Below, piece by piece: positions 6,901 to 16,864 of a stretch of DNA of 64,000 nucleotides (within the stretch, counting starts at the first letter, position 1; the number at the start of each line of letters is the position of its first letter). This DNA comes from Cryomorphaceae bacterium BACL11 MAG-121001-bin54 (GTDB lineage Bacteria; Bacteroidota; Bacteroidia; Flavobacteriales; BACL11). A program made the position numbers and the translations under genes. The notes beneath the pieces are model-generated. The model made no database searches and was not told where the DNA came from. It worked only from the letters and a program-made list of their open reading frames with translations. The stretch lies in the NCBI GenBank assembly GCA_905182255.1, contig CAJJAH010000002.1:62001-126000 (forward strand), read 5' to 3'.

Positions 6901-8475
6901 ATGAAGTTGAAAGTCTGCTTTTTTATTTTCACATTTTTTTTAACTGCTTGCTCAAAAAATTACGATAATAATGCATTATCTATTTTTAAGTATAATGAAT
7001 CAGCAGGAATATCAACTCTAGATCCTATCTTTGCTAGAGACCAAGCTACAATTTGGGTAACTAATCAGTTGTTTAATGGTTTAGTTCAACTTGATAATGA
7101 TTTAAATGTTAAAGCTTCAATTGCAAAAAACTGGCACGTTTCAGATAATGCTTTAATGTATACTTTCTTTATGAGAGATGATGTCTTTTTTCATGAAGAT
7201 AAATTATTTAATAATGGTATGTGTAGAAAAGTGATTGCTCAAGATTTTGAGTATTCATTCAATAGATTGCTAGACAAAAATTTAGCTGCTCCTGGTGCTT
7301 GGGTATTGTCAAATGTAAGAAGTTTTAAGGCCGAAAATGATTCTACATTTATAGTTAATTTAAAAAAACCCTTTCCTGCATTTTTATCATTATTAAGTAT
7401 GCAGTACTGCTCAGTCGTTCCAAGAGAAATTGTAGAGGCAAGAGATTTTAACAGATATCCTGTTGGAACAGGACCCTTTCAATTCCAATTATGGAAAGAT
7501 GGTGTTAAATTAGTACTTAGAAAAAACCATAACTATTTTGAAAAGGAAAAAGGAAAACCATTGCCTTTTTTGGATGCAATAGCCATAACATTCATAAAAG
7601 ATAAGCAATCAGCTTTTTTACAATTTATTCAAGGAAAGTTGGATTTTATTTCAGGAATTGATGCAAGTTACAAAGATGAAATTTTGACTAATAAAGGAGA
7701 GTTGCAAGAAAAATATAAGGATAAAATAATCTTACAATCTGAGCCTTTTTTAAATACAGAATACCTAGGTTTTTTAATGGAAACACCTTTACCTTTAAAG
7801 ATTAGGCAGGCAATTAATTATGGTTTTGACAGAGTGAAAATGCTTAAATATCTAAGAAATAATATAGGCACACCAGCTAATCAGGGATTTATTCCTTTGG
7901 GATTGCCTTCTTTTTCTAAAAAATTAAATGGTTACAGCTATAATCTAAAAAGGGCAAGGCAGTTAGTTATAGAAGCTAAAAGTGAGAATGCTTTTGATAC
8001 TGATAAAGAAATTATATTATCTACCACATCTTCTTACTTAGACTTGTGTGAGTATATTCAAAATCAATTACAAGATATCGGCTTAAAAGTTAGAGTAGAA
8101 GTAAGCCCTGCATCTACACATAGGCAAATGGTTGCAACATCTAAGCTTAATTTCTTTAGAGGAAGTTGGATAGCTGACTATCCTGATGCAGAAAACTATC
8201 TTTCTCTTTTTTATAGCAAGAACTTTTGTCCAAATGGACCAAATTACACGCACTTTAAGAATGAAGGATTTGATCTTTTATATGAAAAATCTTTATCGGA
8301 AAATAATATATTGACTAGATATTCATATTATCAACAAATGGACGAAATAATTATTAAAAATGCAGTTATAGTTCCATTGTACTATGATAGGGTTTTACGT
8401 TTTACAAATAAAAATATTTCAGGTTTTGAAAGTAATGCAATGAATTTACTTGATTTAAAAAGAGTTAGTAAGTAA
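6901..8475 (+). CDS. ABC transporter substrate-binding lipoprotein, oligopeptide type (SBP_bac_5)
   Basis: Solute-binding protein of the DppA/OppA family, 524 residues, which would capture peptides and hand them to an ABC permease. The N-terminus is a lipoprotein signal with lipobox LTAC followed by SKN. The mature part has the family pattern STLDPIFARD, NQLFNGLVQLD, IAKNWHVSDN and YTFFMRDDVFFHEDK, with a late IRQAINYGFDR segment. No permease or ATPase genes are adjacent, so the partners are encoded elsewhere. It sits alone between mtaB and pheT. Confidence 0.85.
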   Translation: MKLKVCFFIFTFFLTACSKNYDNNALSIFKYNESAGISTLDPIFARDQATIWVTNQLFNGLVQLDNDLNVKASIAKNWHVSDNALMYTFFMRDDVFFHEDKLFNNGMCRKVIAQDFEYSFNRLLDKNLAAPGAWVLSNVRSFKAENDSTFIVNLKKPFPAFLSLLSMQYCSVVPREIVEARDFNRYPVGTGPFQFQLWKDGVKLVLRKNHNYFEKEKGKPLPFLDAIAITFIKDKQSAFLQFIQGKLDFISGIDASYKDEILTNKGELQEKYKDKIILQSEPFLNTEYLGFLMETPLPLKIRQAINYGFDRVKMLKYLRNNIGTPANQGFIPLGLPSFSKKLNGYSYNLKRARQLVIEAKSENAFDTDKEIILSTTSSYLDLCEYIQNQLQDIGLKVRVEVSPASTHRQMVATSKLNFFRGSWIADYPDAENYLSLFYSKNFCPNGPNYTHFKNEGFDLLYEKSLSENNILTRYSYYQQMDEIIIKNAVIVPLYYDRVLRFTNKNISGFESNAMNLLDLKRVSK

Positions 8476-8498
8476 TCTATAAATATTAATACTATTAC

Positions 8499-8507
8499 TA
8501 TTTTTGC
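8499..8507 (+). promoter_or_regulatory. Promoter -7 element of pheT
   Basis: TATTTTTGC, matching TAnnTTTG, 18 nt upstream of the pheT ATG. Confidence 0.55.
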
Positions 8508-8525
8508 AAAAATTCAATTTACACT

Positions 8526-10949
8526 ATGAACATATCATACAACTGGCTTAAAAACTATTTAGACCTTAATCTTTCTACAGAAGAAATTTCTCAACTACTA
8601 ACTGATATAGGATTGGAAGTAGAGGGAGTAAAGTTAATAGAGAGCGTAAAGGGAGGCTTAAGAGGAGTCATAATTGGTGAAGTAATTACAAAAACTCAAC
8701 ATCCAAATGCTGATAGATTAAGTCTTACTACGATTGATGTGGGGGAGGACCATCTAATACAAATAGTTTGCGGGGCACCCAATATTAATGTTGGTCAAAA
8801 AGTGCCAATAGCGACAGTTGGAACTTGGCTTTATGATGGTGATAATAAATTTAAAATTAAAAAAGGTAAAATAAGAGGAGAGGAATCAATAGGAATGGTT
8901 TGTGGAGAAGATGAATTAGGTCTTGGAGAAGATACTGATGGAATTATGGTTTTAGACTCTACTGCAAAAGTGGGTATTCCTGCTAGTGAATATTTTAAGT
9001 TAGAATCTGATATAGTATTTGAGATTGGCTTAACACCAAACCGATCGGATGCTATGGGGCATATAGGTGTTGCTCGTGATTTATTGACTATACTTAATCA
9101 CAAAGGAAGTAAATTGCAAATGTGCAAACCTTCTACTAAAGATTTTAAGTTAGATAACAGAGATAAAAATATTGAAGTTGAAGTTGAAGACCATAAAATA
9201 TGCCCAAGGTATTCAGGTTTAAGTATTAGTGGAATTAAGGTTGCTACATCTCCTAATTGGTTACAGAATAAACTAAAAGCAATTGGGATAACTCCTACAA
9301 ATAATGTTGTAGATATCACAAATTATGTGTTACATGAAATTGGACAACCATTACATGCTTTTGATTCTAATAAAATTGAAGGAAACAAAATAGTTGTTTC
9401 TTGTGTAAAAGAAAAAACAAAGTTTACTACTTTGGACGAAATTGAAAGAGAACTTTCTAGCGATGATTTAATGATTTCTGATGCTAAAAAACCACTTTGT
9501 ATTGCTGGAGTTTTTGGTGGATTAGATTCGTCAGTAACCGATAGTACAACAGAAATATTTTTAGAATCAGCTTATTTTAATTCAGTAAGCATACGTAAAT
9601 CAGCCAAGCGACATAATTTAAATACTGATGCATCATTCCGTTTTGAAAGAGGTTGTGACCCTAATAGTACTGTTTATGCTTTAAAACGAGCAGCTTTATT
9701 AATTACAGAAATTTGTGGAGGAAAAATTTCATCAGAAGTTATTGATATTTATCCAAATCCTATTGCTAATTTTCCTGTGGAACTTACCTATACAAAAATG
9801 GACAGTTTAATTGGAGAAAAAATTGATAGACAAGTAGTAAAAAATATTCTTAATGATTTAGAAATTGAAATTTCAAAAGAAAAAATTGAAGGTTTAAGTT
9901 TATTGGTACCTCCATTTCGAGCTGATGTAAAAAGAGAAGTAGATGTAATTGAGGAGATACTAAGAATTTATGGGTATAATACAATTTCAATACCTTTAAA
10001 AATTAATACTAATATTTCCCATAATAATGATGTTAACAATGAACAAATTAGAAATGTAATTTCTGATTTACTTTCCAGTACAGGTTTTAATGAGGCAATG
10101 AATAATTCTCTGACAAAACAGGCATTTACTGATTTGATTCCTGATTTAAGCAAAGAACAGAATATAACTCTATTAAACCCCTTGTCACAAGACTTGAATG
10201 TAATGCGTCAATCTCTCTTGTTTAGTGGTTTGGAAAACATTGCTTATAATCAGAATAGAAAAAATACTGATATTAAATTTTATGAATTTGGCAAAACATA
10301 TCATAAGACTGAAAAAGGAAATATTGAAAATCAACATTTACAGATTTTAGTCAGTGGAAGAATTCAGGCCGAGAATTGGAATACAAATGATGATAAAGCA
10401 GATTTTTATTTTATAAAAGAAAGAGTAGAGCACATCTTAAATAGATTAGGAATAAAGAAAGTAAACTCAGAAACATTAAATACTTATGGTTTTGAAGAAG
10501 GATTAATATATACTTTTAAAAAGAAAAGATTGGTTAGCTTTGGAAGATTGAATGCTAAATTAGTTAAATCATTTGATGTAAAGTCAACTGTATATGCAGC
10601 TGATTTTAATTGGGATTTAATGTTGGAAATAGCTGGATATACAAAAATTAAATATAGAGAATTCTCAAAGTTTCCTGAAGTGCGTAGAGATTTATCTCTT
10701 TTAGTTAATAAATCAGTATCGTTTGATGAGTTAAAGAAAATAGCTGTTGAAAGTGATAATAAAATATTAAAATTAGTAAATCTTTTTGATGTTTATCAAG
10801 GAGATAAATTACCTGAGGGCAAAAAATCTTATGCTTTATCTTTTATTATGGCAGATGATACTAAGACCTTAACTGACACATATGTTGATAAGGTAATGGA
10901 AAAATTGATGAAATCATTTACTGATAAAGCAGGAGCAGAGATTAGATAA
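8526..10949 (+). CDS. pheT: Phenylalanine-tRNA ligase beta subunit
   Basis: Beta chain of the alpha2-beta2 phenylalanyl-tRNA synthetase, 807 residues, normal for the bacterial long form. It has an N-terminal segment ISYNWLKNYLDL, an EMAP-type tRNA-binding domain (about 40-150, HPNADRLSLTTIDVG), the B3/B4 editing region (about 210-400, LHAFDSNKIEG and DASFRFERGCDP), B5 domains, and a C-terminal anticodon-binding domain (about 710-807, FPEVRRDLSLLV). The alpha subunit gene is not in the window, as is usual in Bacteroidota where pheS and pheT are unlinked. It has its own promoter element. Confidence 0.97.
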   Translation: MNISYNWLKNYLDLNLSTEEISQLLTDIGLEVEGVKLIESVKGGLRGVIIGEVITKTQHPNADRLSLTTIDVGEDHLIQIVCGAPNINVGQKVPIATVGTWLYDGDNKFKIKKGKIRGEESIGMVCGEDELGLGEDTDGIMVLDSTAKVGIPASEYFKLESDIVFEIGLTPNRSDAMGHIGVARDLLTILNHKGSKLQMCKPSTKDFKLDNRDKNIEVEVEDHKICPRYSGLSISGIKVATSPNWLQNKLKAIGITPTNNVVDITNYVLHEIGQPLHAFDSNKIEGNKIVVSCVKEKTKFTTLDEIERELSSDDLMISDAKKPLCIAGVFGGLDSSVTDSTTEIFLESAYFNSVSIRKSAKRHNLNTDASFRFERGCDPNSTVYALKRAALLITEICGGKISSEVIDIYPNPIANFPVELTYTKMDSLIGEKIDRQVVKNILNDLEIEISKEKIEGLSLLVPPFRADVKREVDVIEEILRIYGYNTISIPLKINTNISHNNDVNNEQIRNVISDLLSSTGFNEAMNNSLTKQAFTDLIPDLSKEQNITLLNPLSQDLNVMRQSLLFSGLENIAYNQNRKNTDIKFYEFGKTYHKTEKGNIENQHLQILVSGRIQAENWNTNDDKADFYFIKERVEHILNRLGIKKVNSETLNTYGFEEGLIYTFKKKRLVSFGRLNAKLVKSFDVKSTVYAADFNWDLMLEIAGYTKIKYREFSKFPEVRRDLSLLVNKSVSFDELKKIAVESDNKILKLVNLFDVYQGDKLPEGKKSYALSFIMADDTKTLTDTYVDKVMEKLMKSFTDKAGAEIR

Positions 10950-11022
10950 CAAGAAATAAGAAGCTAATTTTACAATAAATATTATTAGAAATTATTCATT
11001 AATCTACCATTTAGACGAGGGT

Positions 11023-12564
11023 TTAACATTTATCTGCACATTTCTCTCCATCAATTGCTGCAGATATAATTCCTCCTGCAAATCCAGCACCTTCTCCGCA
11101 AGGATATAAGCCTTTTATTTGTGGATGCTCAAAAGTTTCTCTATCTCTTGGAATACGAACTGGGGAAGAGCTTCTACTTTCAGGAGCATGAACAACAGCT
11201 TCATTTGTAAAGTACCCTTTCATTTGCTCTCCCATTTGCCTTAATCCTTCTTGTATATTCTCTCCAACAAAATCAGGGAGTATAGTATTTATTACTGCAG
11301 ATGTTGTACCAGGAATATAAGAGGTTTTAGGAATGTCGGCAGATAAAATATTATTTGTATAATCAACAAGCCTTTGTGCTGGAACTTTTTGAGTCTCACC
11401 ACCTAGTTTCCAAGCACTTTGTTCAATTTCTTTTTGAAATTGTAAACCTGCTAAAGGTCCATATTTTTCATATTTAACAAAATCTTCTAACTTTAGTTCC
11501 ATTACTATTCCTGAATTAGAAGTTGGATAATCTCTTTTTGAAGGCGACCAGCCATTAGTTACAACTTCTCCAGGCTTAGTGGCACAAGGAGCTATAATTC
11601 CACCAGGACACATACAAAAGGAATAAACACCTCTACCTTTAACTTGCTTTACAATTGAGTAGGGAGCAGGTGGTAGAAATTCACCTCTATTTTTACATCG
11701 ATATTGTATTTGATCAATTAATTTTTGAGTATGTTCAACTCTTACGCCAATAGCAAATGCTTTAGCTTCAATAGCTACTTCTTTTTTATGTAATAATTCA
11801 AATATATCACGAGCTGAATGTCCAGTTGCTAATATGATTTTTTTAGTTTCAAAGCGGGAACCATCTTGTAATTCCACTCCATTAACGACATTATTTTTGA
11901 TAAGAATATCAGTAACTCTACTGTCAAAAATTACTTGCCCTCCATACTGAATAATAGTTTCACGAATTGCTTGAATAATTTTTGGAAGCTTATTAGTTCC
12001 AATATGAGGGTGTGCATTTATTCTTATTTCTTCTGTTGCTCCATGTTGGACTAATATGTCTAGTATTTTATTAACATCTCCTCTTTTTTTACTCCTTGTA
12101 TATAGCTTACCGTCAGAATAAGTGCCAGCACCACCTTCACCAAAACAATAATTTGAATCCTCATTTACTATGTGGTTTTTTGTAAGGTTAGCTAAATCTC
12201 TTCTTCTTGATCTTACATCTTTTCCTCTCTCTAGTATAATAGGTCTTAAACCTTTTTCTATTAGCTTTAAAGCGGCAAATAGTCCAGCTGGACCTGCTCC
12301 AATTATAATTACTTCTTCCTTTCCCGTTACATCATTATATTCAGGAATATCCTCTTCCTTTTTAACAAAACCTTCTCTAATGTATACCTCAACCTTAAGA
12401 TTAATTTTGATTTCTCTTTGCCTGGCATCAATTGATCGTTTTAAAATCTCAATATGATTGATATCTTTCTCAGGTATATTTAATTTTTTGGCAATTGAAC
12501 TTTTTAGTAATTTATCCGTAGAAGCTACTTCAGGAATTACTTGAATCTGCAAATTGTTTATCAT
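11023..12564 (-). CDS. FAD-dependent oxidoreductase, COG2509 type
   Basis: Flavoprotein of 513 residues. An N-terminal segment of about 80 residues (ISPEKDINHIEILKRS-like) precedes a dinucleotide-binding fold with the motif IIGAGPAGLFAALKL near residue 87. Later come CFGEGGAGTYSDGKL, ATGHSARDIFELL and a C-terminal FAD contact PCGEGAGFAGGIISAA. The family is widespread in Bacteroidota and Firmicutes, but its substrate is unknown; annotations vary between FAD-dependent dehydrogenase and NAD(P)/FAD-dependent oxidoreductase. A -7 promoter element lies 4 nt before the ATG. It is convergent with pheT across about 70 bp that hold no strong hairpin. Confidence 0.85.
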   Translation of the reverse strand: MINNLQIQVIPEVASTDKLLKSSIAKKLNIPEKDINHIEILKRSIDARQREIKINLKVEVYIREGFVKKEEDIPEYNDVTGKEEVIIIGAGPAGLFAALKLIEKGLRPIILERGKDVRSRRRDLANLTKNHIVNEDSNYCFGEGGAGTYSDGKLYTRSKKRGDVNKILDILVQHGATEEIRINAHPHIGTNKLPKIIQAIRETIIQYGGQVIFDSRVTDILIKNNVVNGVELQDGSRFETKKIILATGHSARDIFELLHKKEVAIEAKAFAIGVRVEHTQKLIDQIQYRCKNRGEFLPPAPYSIVKQVKGRGVYSFCMCPGGIIAPCATKPGEVVTNGWSPSKRDYPTSNSGIVMELKLEDFVKYEKYGPLAGLQFQKEIEQSAWKLGGETQKVPAQRLVDYTNNILSADIPKTSYIPGTTSAVINTILPDFVGENIQEGLRQMGEQMKGYFTNEAVVHAPESRSSSPVRIPRDRETFEHPQIKGLYPCGEGAGFAGGIISAAIDGEKCADKC

Positions 12565-12568
12565 GCCT

Positions 12569-12576
12569 CAAAAATA
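12569..12576 (-). promoter_or_regulatory. Promoter -7 element of the FAD oxidoreductase gene, predicted leaderless
   Basis: TATTTTTG on the minus strand fits TAnnTTTG, 4 nt before the ATG at 12564. Confidence 0.55.
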
Positions 12577-12647
12577 CAGATTGAAATTGAACGAATAAGT
12601 TTTTTAAAATTTAATTCTGATATAATAATAATACGTATTATCAATTG

Positions 12648-12655
12648 TATCTTTG
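12648..12655 (+). promoter_or_regulatory. Promoter -7 element of the S8 protease gene
   Basis: TATCTTTG fits TAnnTTTG, 17 nt upstream of the ATG at 12673. Confidence 0.6.
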
Positions 12656-12672
12656 TAAAAACAAAATTATAA

Positions 12673-15600
12673 ATGAAAAATATATTTTTATTTACTCTCT
12701 CTTTATCTTTTTCTTTATTTGGATTTGCTCAGGATAATATAATAAAATTAAAGTCAGGAGAATTAAATTTATCTACTGATAAACAATTAGAAAGAGTTGA
12801 TAATATAAAGTATTACTTTATGTTATTTAGTGATATCCCATCAATTTACAAAAGGAATAAAATAGCTGATTTAGGAGTTAAATTTTTAGAGTATATTCCA
12901 AGTAAAACCTATATAGTAAACCTTGATAAAGAATGTAAATTATCGGATTTAGTAAATTATGGTATTATTGCTTTATCACCAATTGAAGGAAAACATAAAT
13001 TAGACCCTAAAATTCAAAATAATAATTATCCACAGTGGGCAATTAAGCATGGGCAATTATCTATAAAAGTTCTGCTCTATAAAGATGTAAACACTTCTGT
13101 TACCCATGAGATATTTAAAAGTAAGGGATATAAGATTGATGATATTTCACTACTTAGTAATAGAATCACGATTACGATTAAACCTTCTGACTTAGGCACA
13201 ATAGCAAATATGAGTTCGGTTTGGTTTATTGAACCAATTGATCCTCCTTCAAAAAAAGAAAATAAAACAGCTAGAACATTACATAGATCAAATACAATAA
13301 ATACAGAATATGCTAGTGGTAGACATTATAATGGTCAGGGAATAAATATCATGATGCAAGATGATGGAATCATAGGACCTCATATTGATTATCAGGGTAG
13401 AATTGATCAGTCAAATTGTGGTGGCTGTAGTATTAGTTTATCAGATACACATGGTGATCATGTTGCAGGTACAATAATGGGTTCAGGAAATTTAGATCCT
13501 ATTGCTGCAGGAATGGCAAATGCATCTTTTTTATATGTTTACAGTTCATCTAACAATAATTATTCAAATGCTTTTCCATCATTGTATCTTAATGATGATG
13601 TAGTTATTACTTCAAAATCATATGGAAACGGATGTAATGCAGGTTATACCTCCTTATCTCAAGAATTGGATCAACAGATAAATTTATATCCTGCATTAAT
13701 TCACGTTTTTTCAGCTGGTAATAGTGGATCTGATGACTGTGGTTATGGAGCAGGTAATAATTGGGGAAATGTAACTGGTGGTCACAAGCAAGGGAAAAAT
13801 GTTATTGCAGTAGCAAGCTTAAATTCTTCAGGAGATTTGGCTAGCTACTCTAGCAGAGGACCTGCAGCTGACGGAAGAATTAAGCCTGATATTGGAGCCA
13901 AGGGAAGTAATGTGAATTCAACTGTACCAACTAATGACTATGATTCTTTTAGTGGAACTTCAATGGCCTGCCCAGGAATTGCTGGTATAATGGGTCAATT
14001 ATATCAAGGTTATAAAGAGCTAAATGGAGGAGTTAATCCAAATTCTGCTTTGATGAAAAGCGTTTTATTAAATTCAGCAGATGATTTAGGAAACCCTGGA
14101 CCTGATTTTAAACATGGATGGGGAGAGGTCAATGCTTTCCAAGCAATAAAAATTATAGAAAATAATCAGTATATTAATTCAAGTATATCGCAGGGAGGAA
14201 ATAATACACATGATATTATAGTTCCGTCAGATGTAATACAGATAAATCTTATGGTTTATTGGCATGATATTGAAGGTAGTGTTAATGCAGCTTCAGCATT
14301 AGTAAATGATATTGACATTAATTTAACAAATTTTAATGGGATAACATCTCTTCCGTGGCTATTAGATACTTCAGCTAATGCTAGTGCACTAAACTCTAAT
14401 GCTACCTACGGCAATGATCATATTAATAACATGGAGCAGATTACGATAGATGATCCAATATCTGGAAATTATGTTTTATCAGTAGACGGATTAACTATTC
14501 CTTTTGGCGCACAAGAATATTGGATAAGTTATCAATTTATTAAAGAAGATGTTGAACTAACATATCCAATTGGTGGAGAGGGATTTGTCCCTGGAGAAAC
14601 AGAAATAATTAGATGGGATGCTTCAAAAGGTAATACTCCATTTTCGCTAGAATACACAATTGATGGGGTAACTTGGATCATAATTACAAATAATGCTAAT
14701 GGGAATTTACGTCAATATAATTGGAATGTACCTAGCACAATAACAAATCAAGCTAAAATAAGAATTAGTCGTAACGGCTTCATTGATGAGAGTAGTTCAG
14801 ATTTTACTATAATTGATATACCTCAAAATGTAACTATAAATTGGATATGTCCTGATTCTATTTATGTATCATGGGATGCTGTAAGTGGCGCAATTGATTA
14901 TGAAGTAAGTATGTTAGGTGCTATATATATGGATTCAATGACTACAACAGGATCTAATACTGCATTAATTGTTAATCCTAATCCTTCAGTTGTAGATTCA
15001 TGGTTTTCGGTTTGTGCTAAAATAAATGGAAATAAGGGAAGAAGAGCAGTAGCTGTTAATGCACAACCAATAAATAATGGATGCGTTGCGCCACCATTAG
15101 CTAATTTTTCAACTAATGGTTCATTAAGCTGTACAGGAAATGTAAGCTTTATTGATGGTAGTTTTAATCAACCTAGTTATTGGTTATGGAGTTTTGGTGA
15201 TGGATCAATTTCTAATCAACAAAATCCAGTACATACATATTTACAATCAGGTACATATGATGTAAGTCTTTTTGTTTCAAATGGTTTAGGTCAAGATTCT
15301 ATTACACAAACTTCGTTAGTCAACATTAATTTTCTGCCAGCTCCAATTTCTTACAATGACACTTCTAATGTTACTCCTGCAAATTTTCAGCTCACTACAG
15401 CCACTAACTCAGTAAAATGGTATACAGATACACTTGGAAGCAATTCTATTCATTCAGGATCTCCATTTAACACTCCCTTACTTAACACTAACACAACTTT
15501 TTACGTTAGAGAAATAGGTGGACCAACTATATTTGGTGGTCCTAATGACAATACAATAGGTAGCGGTGGGTATTATAATAATGATAGGCATATGTTTTTA

Positions 15601-16233
15601 GATTGTTATACGCAATCAACATTAATTTCAACAGATGTCTATGCAGGGACAGCACAAGCTATTACTTTTGAGTTAAGAGATAATAATAGTCAAGTTTTAG
15701 CTGACACTACATTGACTGTACAACTTGGGTTAAATACTTTATATCTTAATTTTGATGTTCCAGTAATGAATGATTTAGAATTAGGTATGAGCACAGGGAA
15801 TTCTGATTTATACAGAAACAGTACAGGTTCTGCATATCCATACTCTATTGGAAATATAGCAAGTTTAACAGGACATAATTCACCTAATAGTGCAACATAT
15901 CATTATTTCTTTTATAATATTAAAATGAGAGAAAATTGTATATCTGATTTTGCAGAAGCTAAGGCTGTGTTTATGCTTCCTTCAACAATTAAGGAAGTTA
16001 TGGACAATAATTTTTCAATCTATCCTAACCCTACAAAAAATACAATTAATATAGTATCAAATGAAAATATAAATCTAATTAATGTTTTAGATAACAAGGG
16101 AAGCTTAATATTTAGTCAATCCTTCAATGAAAATAATATTTCAATAAACGTAAGTGATTTTTCAAAAGGAATTTATCTGGTAAATATTATAAGTTTAGAA
16201 AATTCAAGTTCGCATAAGATTATTATTGAATAG
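12673..16233 (+). CDS. Secreted subtilisin-like (S8) serine protease with PKD and T9SS sorting domains
   Basis: Large exported peptidase of 1186 residues. A signal peptide (about 1-19, ending FGFAQ) is followed by a propeptide-like region. The S8 catalytic domain (about 205-495) carries a full triad: Asp230 in QDDGI, His260 in THGDHVAG and Ser430 in SGTSMACP, with the oxyanion Asn350 in SAGNSG. After the protease come beta-sandwich modules, a PKD-like domain (about 810-880, WSFGDGSISNQQNPVHTY), and a C-terminal type A T9SS sorting domain (about 1110-1186) starting FSIYPNPTKNTINI and ending KIIIE. It should be secreted through the outer membrane and its tail removed. Likely role: extracellular protein degradation. 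The DUF4294 gene follows with a one-base overlap. Confidence 0.93.
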   Translation: MKNIFLFTLSLSFSLFGFAQDNIIKLKSGELNLSTDKQLERVDNIKYYFMLFSDIPSIYKRNKIADLGVKFLEYIPSKTYIVNLDKECKLSDLVNYGIIALSPIEGKHKLDPKIQNNNYPQWAIKHGQLSIKVLLYKDVNTSVTHEIFKSKGYKIDDISLLSNRITITIKPSDLGTIANMSSVWFIEPIDPPSKKENKTARTLHRSNTINTEYASGRHYNGQGINIMMQDDGIIGPHIDYQGRIDQSNCGGCSISLSDTHGDHVAGTIMGSGNLDPIAAGMANASFLYVYSSSNNNYSNAFPSLYLNDDVVITSKSYGNGCNAGYTSLSQELDQQINLYPALIHVFSAGNSGSDDCGYGAGNNWGNVTGGHKQGKNVIAVASLNSSGDLASYSSRGPAADGRIKPDIGAKGSNVNSTVPTNDYDSFSGTSMACPGIAGIMGQLYQGYKELNGGVNPNSALMKSVLLNSADDLGNPGPDFKHGWGEVNAFQAIKIIENNQYINSSISQGGNNTHDIIVPSDVIQINLMVYWHDIEGSVNAASALVNDIDINLTNFNGITSLPWLLDTSANASALNSNATYGNDHINNMEQITIDDPISGNYVLSVDGLTIPFGAQEYWISYQFIKEDVELTYPIGGEGFVPGETEIIRWDASKGNTPFSLEYTIDGVTWIIITNNANGNLRQYNWNVPSTITNQAKIRISRNGFIDESSSDFTIIDIPQNVTINWICPDSIYVSWDAVSGAIDYEVSMLGAIYMDSMTTTGSNTALIVNPNPSVVDSWFSVCAKINGNKGRRAVAVNAQPINNGCVAPPLANFSTNGSLSCTGNVSFIDGSFNQPSYWLWSFGDGSISNQQNPVHTYLQSGTYDVSLFVSNGLGQDSITQTSLVNINFLPAPISYNDTSNVTPANFQLTTATNSVKWYTDTLGSNSIHSGSPFNTPLLNTNTTFYVREIGGPTIFGGPNDNTIGSGGYYNNDRHMFLDCYTQSTLISTDVYAGTAQAITFELRDNNSQVLADTTLTVQLGLNTLYLNFDVPVMNDLELGMSTGNSDLYRNSTGSAYPYSIGNIASLTGHNSPNSATYHYFFYNIKMRENCISDFAEAKAVFMLPSTIKEVMDNNFSIYPNPTKNTINIVSNENINLINVLDNKGSLIFSQSFNENNISINVSDFSKGIYLVNIISLENSSSHKIIIE

Positions 16234-16814
16234 TGCGATTCAAACTGACAGTAGTATTTCTGAGTATTTTTAGTTTTACTATTTCTGGTCAAGATAAGTT
16301 GATAATTGCTGAATTTACTATTGTAGATGGAGATACTTTATATATATCTAAAGTTCCTGAAGTAGAAGTATTGGCATTTAAAAACAATATAGAGCGAAGA
16401 AGGTATTACATTCTTAAAAGACGAGTTTTAAAAGTATATCCTTATGCTTTGGCCGCTAAGGAAAAATTAATGAGTATACAAAAAGTACTCGATTCAATTC
16501 CTAAAAGACGACAAAAGAAAAAACACACAAAAGAAATTGTTAAATGGGTTAAGCAAGAGTACGCTGATAGTCTAAAAAATCTTACTATGAGTGAAGGAAA
16601 GATTTTGGTTAAGCTAATTTACAGAGAAACCAAAACATCATCTTATGAAATTGTAAAGTCTTACAGGGGAAGATTTAATGCATTTTTCTGGCAAACTATG
16701 GCTAAATTTTGGGATAATAATTTAAAAACAGAATACGATCCTCTAAATATTAGAGAGGATATGCTAATTGAACACATCCTTATACAAGCTACGCTAGAAG
16801 GAAAGTTTGAATAA
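16233..16814 (+). CDS. DUF4294 domain-containing protein
   Basis: Protein of 193 residues with an N-terminal signal-like stretch (FKLTVVFLSIFSFTISGQ) and the DUF4294 pattern RRRYYILKRRVLKVYPYA. It should be periplasmic or envelope-associated; its function is unknown. It starts with GTG, whose first base is the last base of the upstream stop codon (TAGTG), so translation is probably coupled to the protease gene. The C-terminal half is rich in charged and aromatic residues (ETKTSSYEIVKSYRGRFNAF). Confidence 0.85.
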   Translation: MRFKLTVVFLSIFSFTISGQDKLIIAEFTIVDGDTLYISKVPEVEVLAFKNNIERRRYYILKRRVLKVYPYALAAKEKLMSIQKVLDSIPKRRQKKKHTKEIVKWVKQEYADSLKNLTMSEGKILVKLIYRETKTSSYEIVKSYRGRFNAFFWQTMAKFWDNNLKTEYDPLNIREDMLIEHILIQATLEGKFE

Positions 16815-16864
16815 AAAAAAACGGGCGCTAAGCCAATTTTATTTTTTCATTATATTGTTATAAT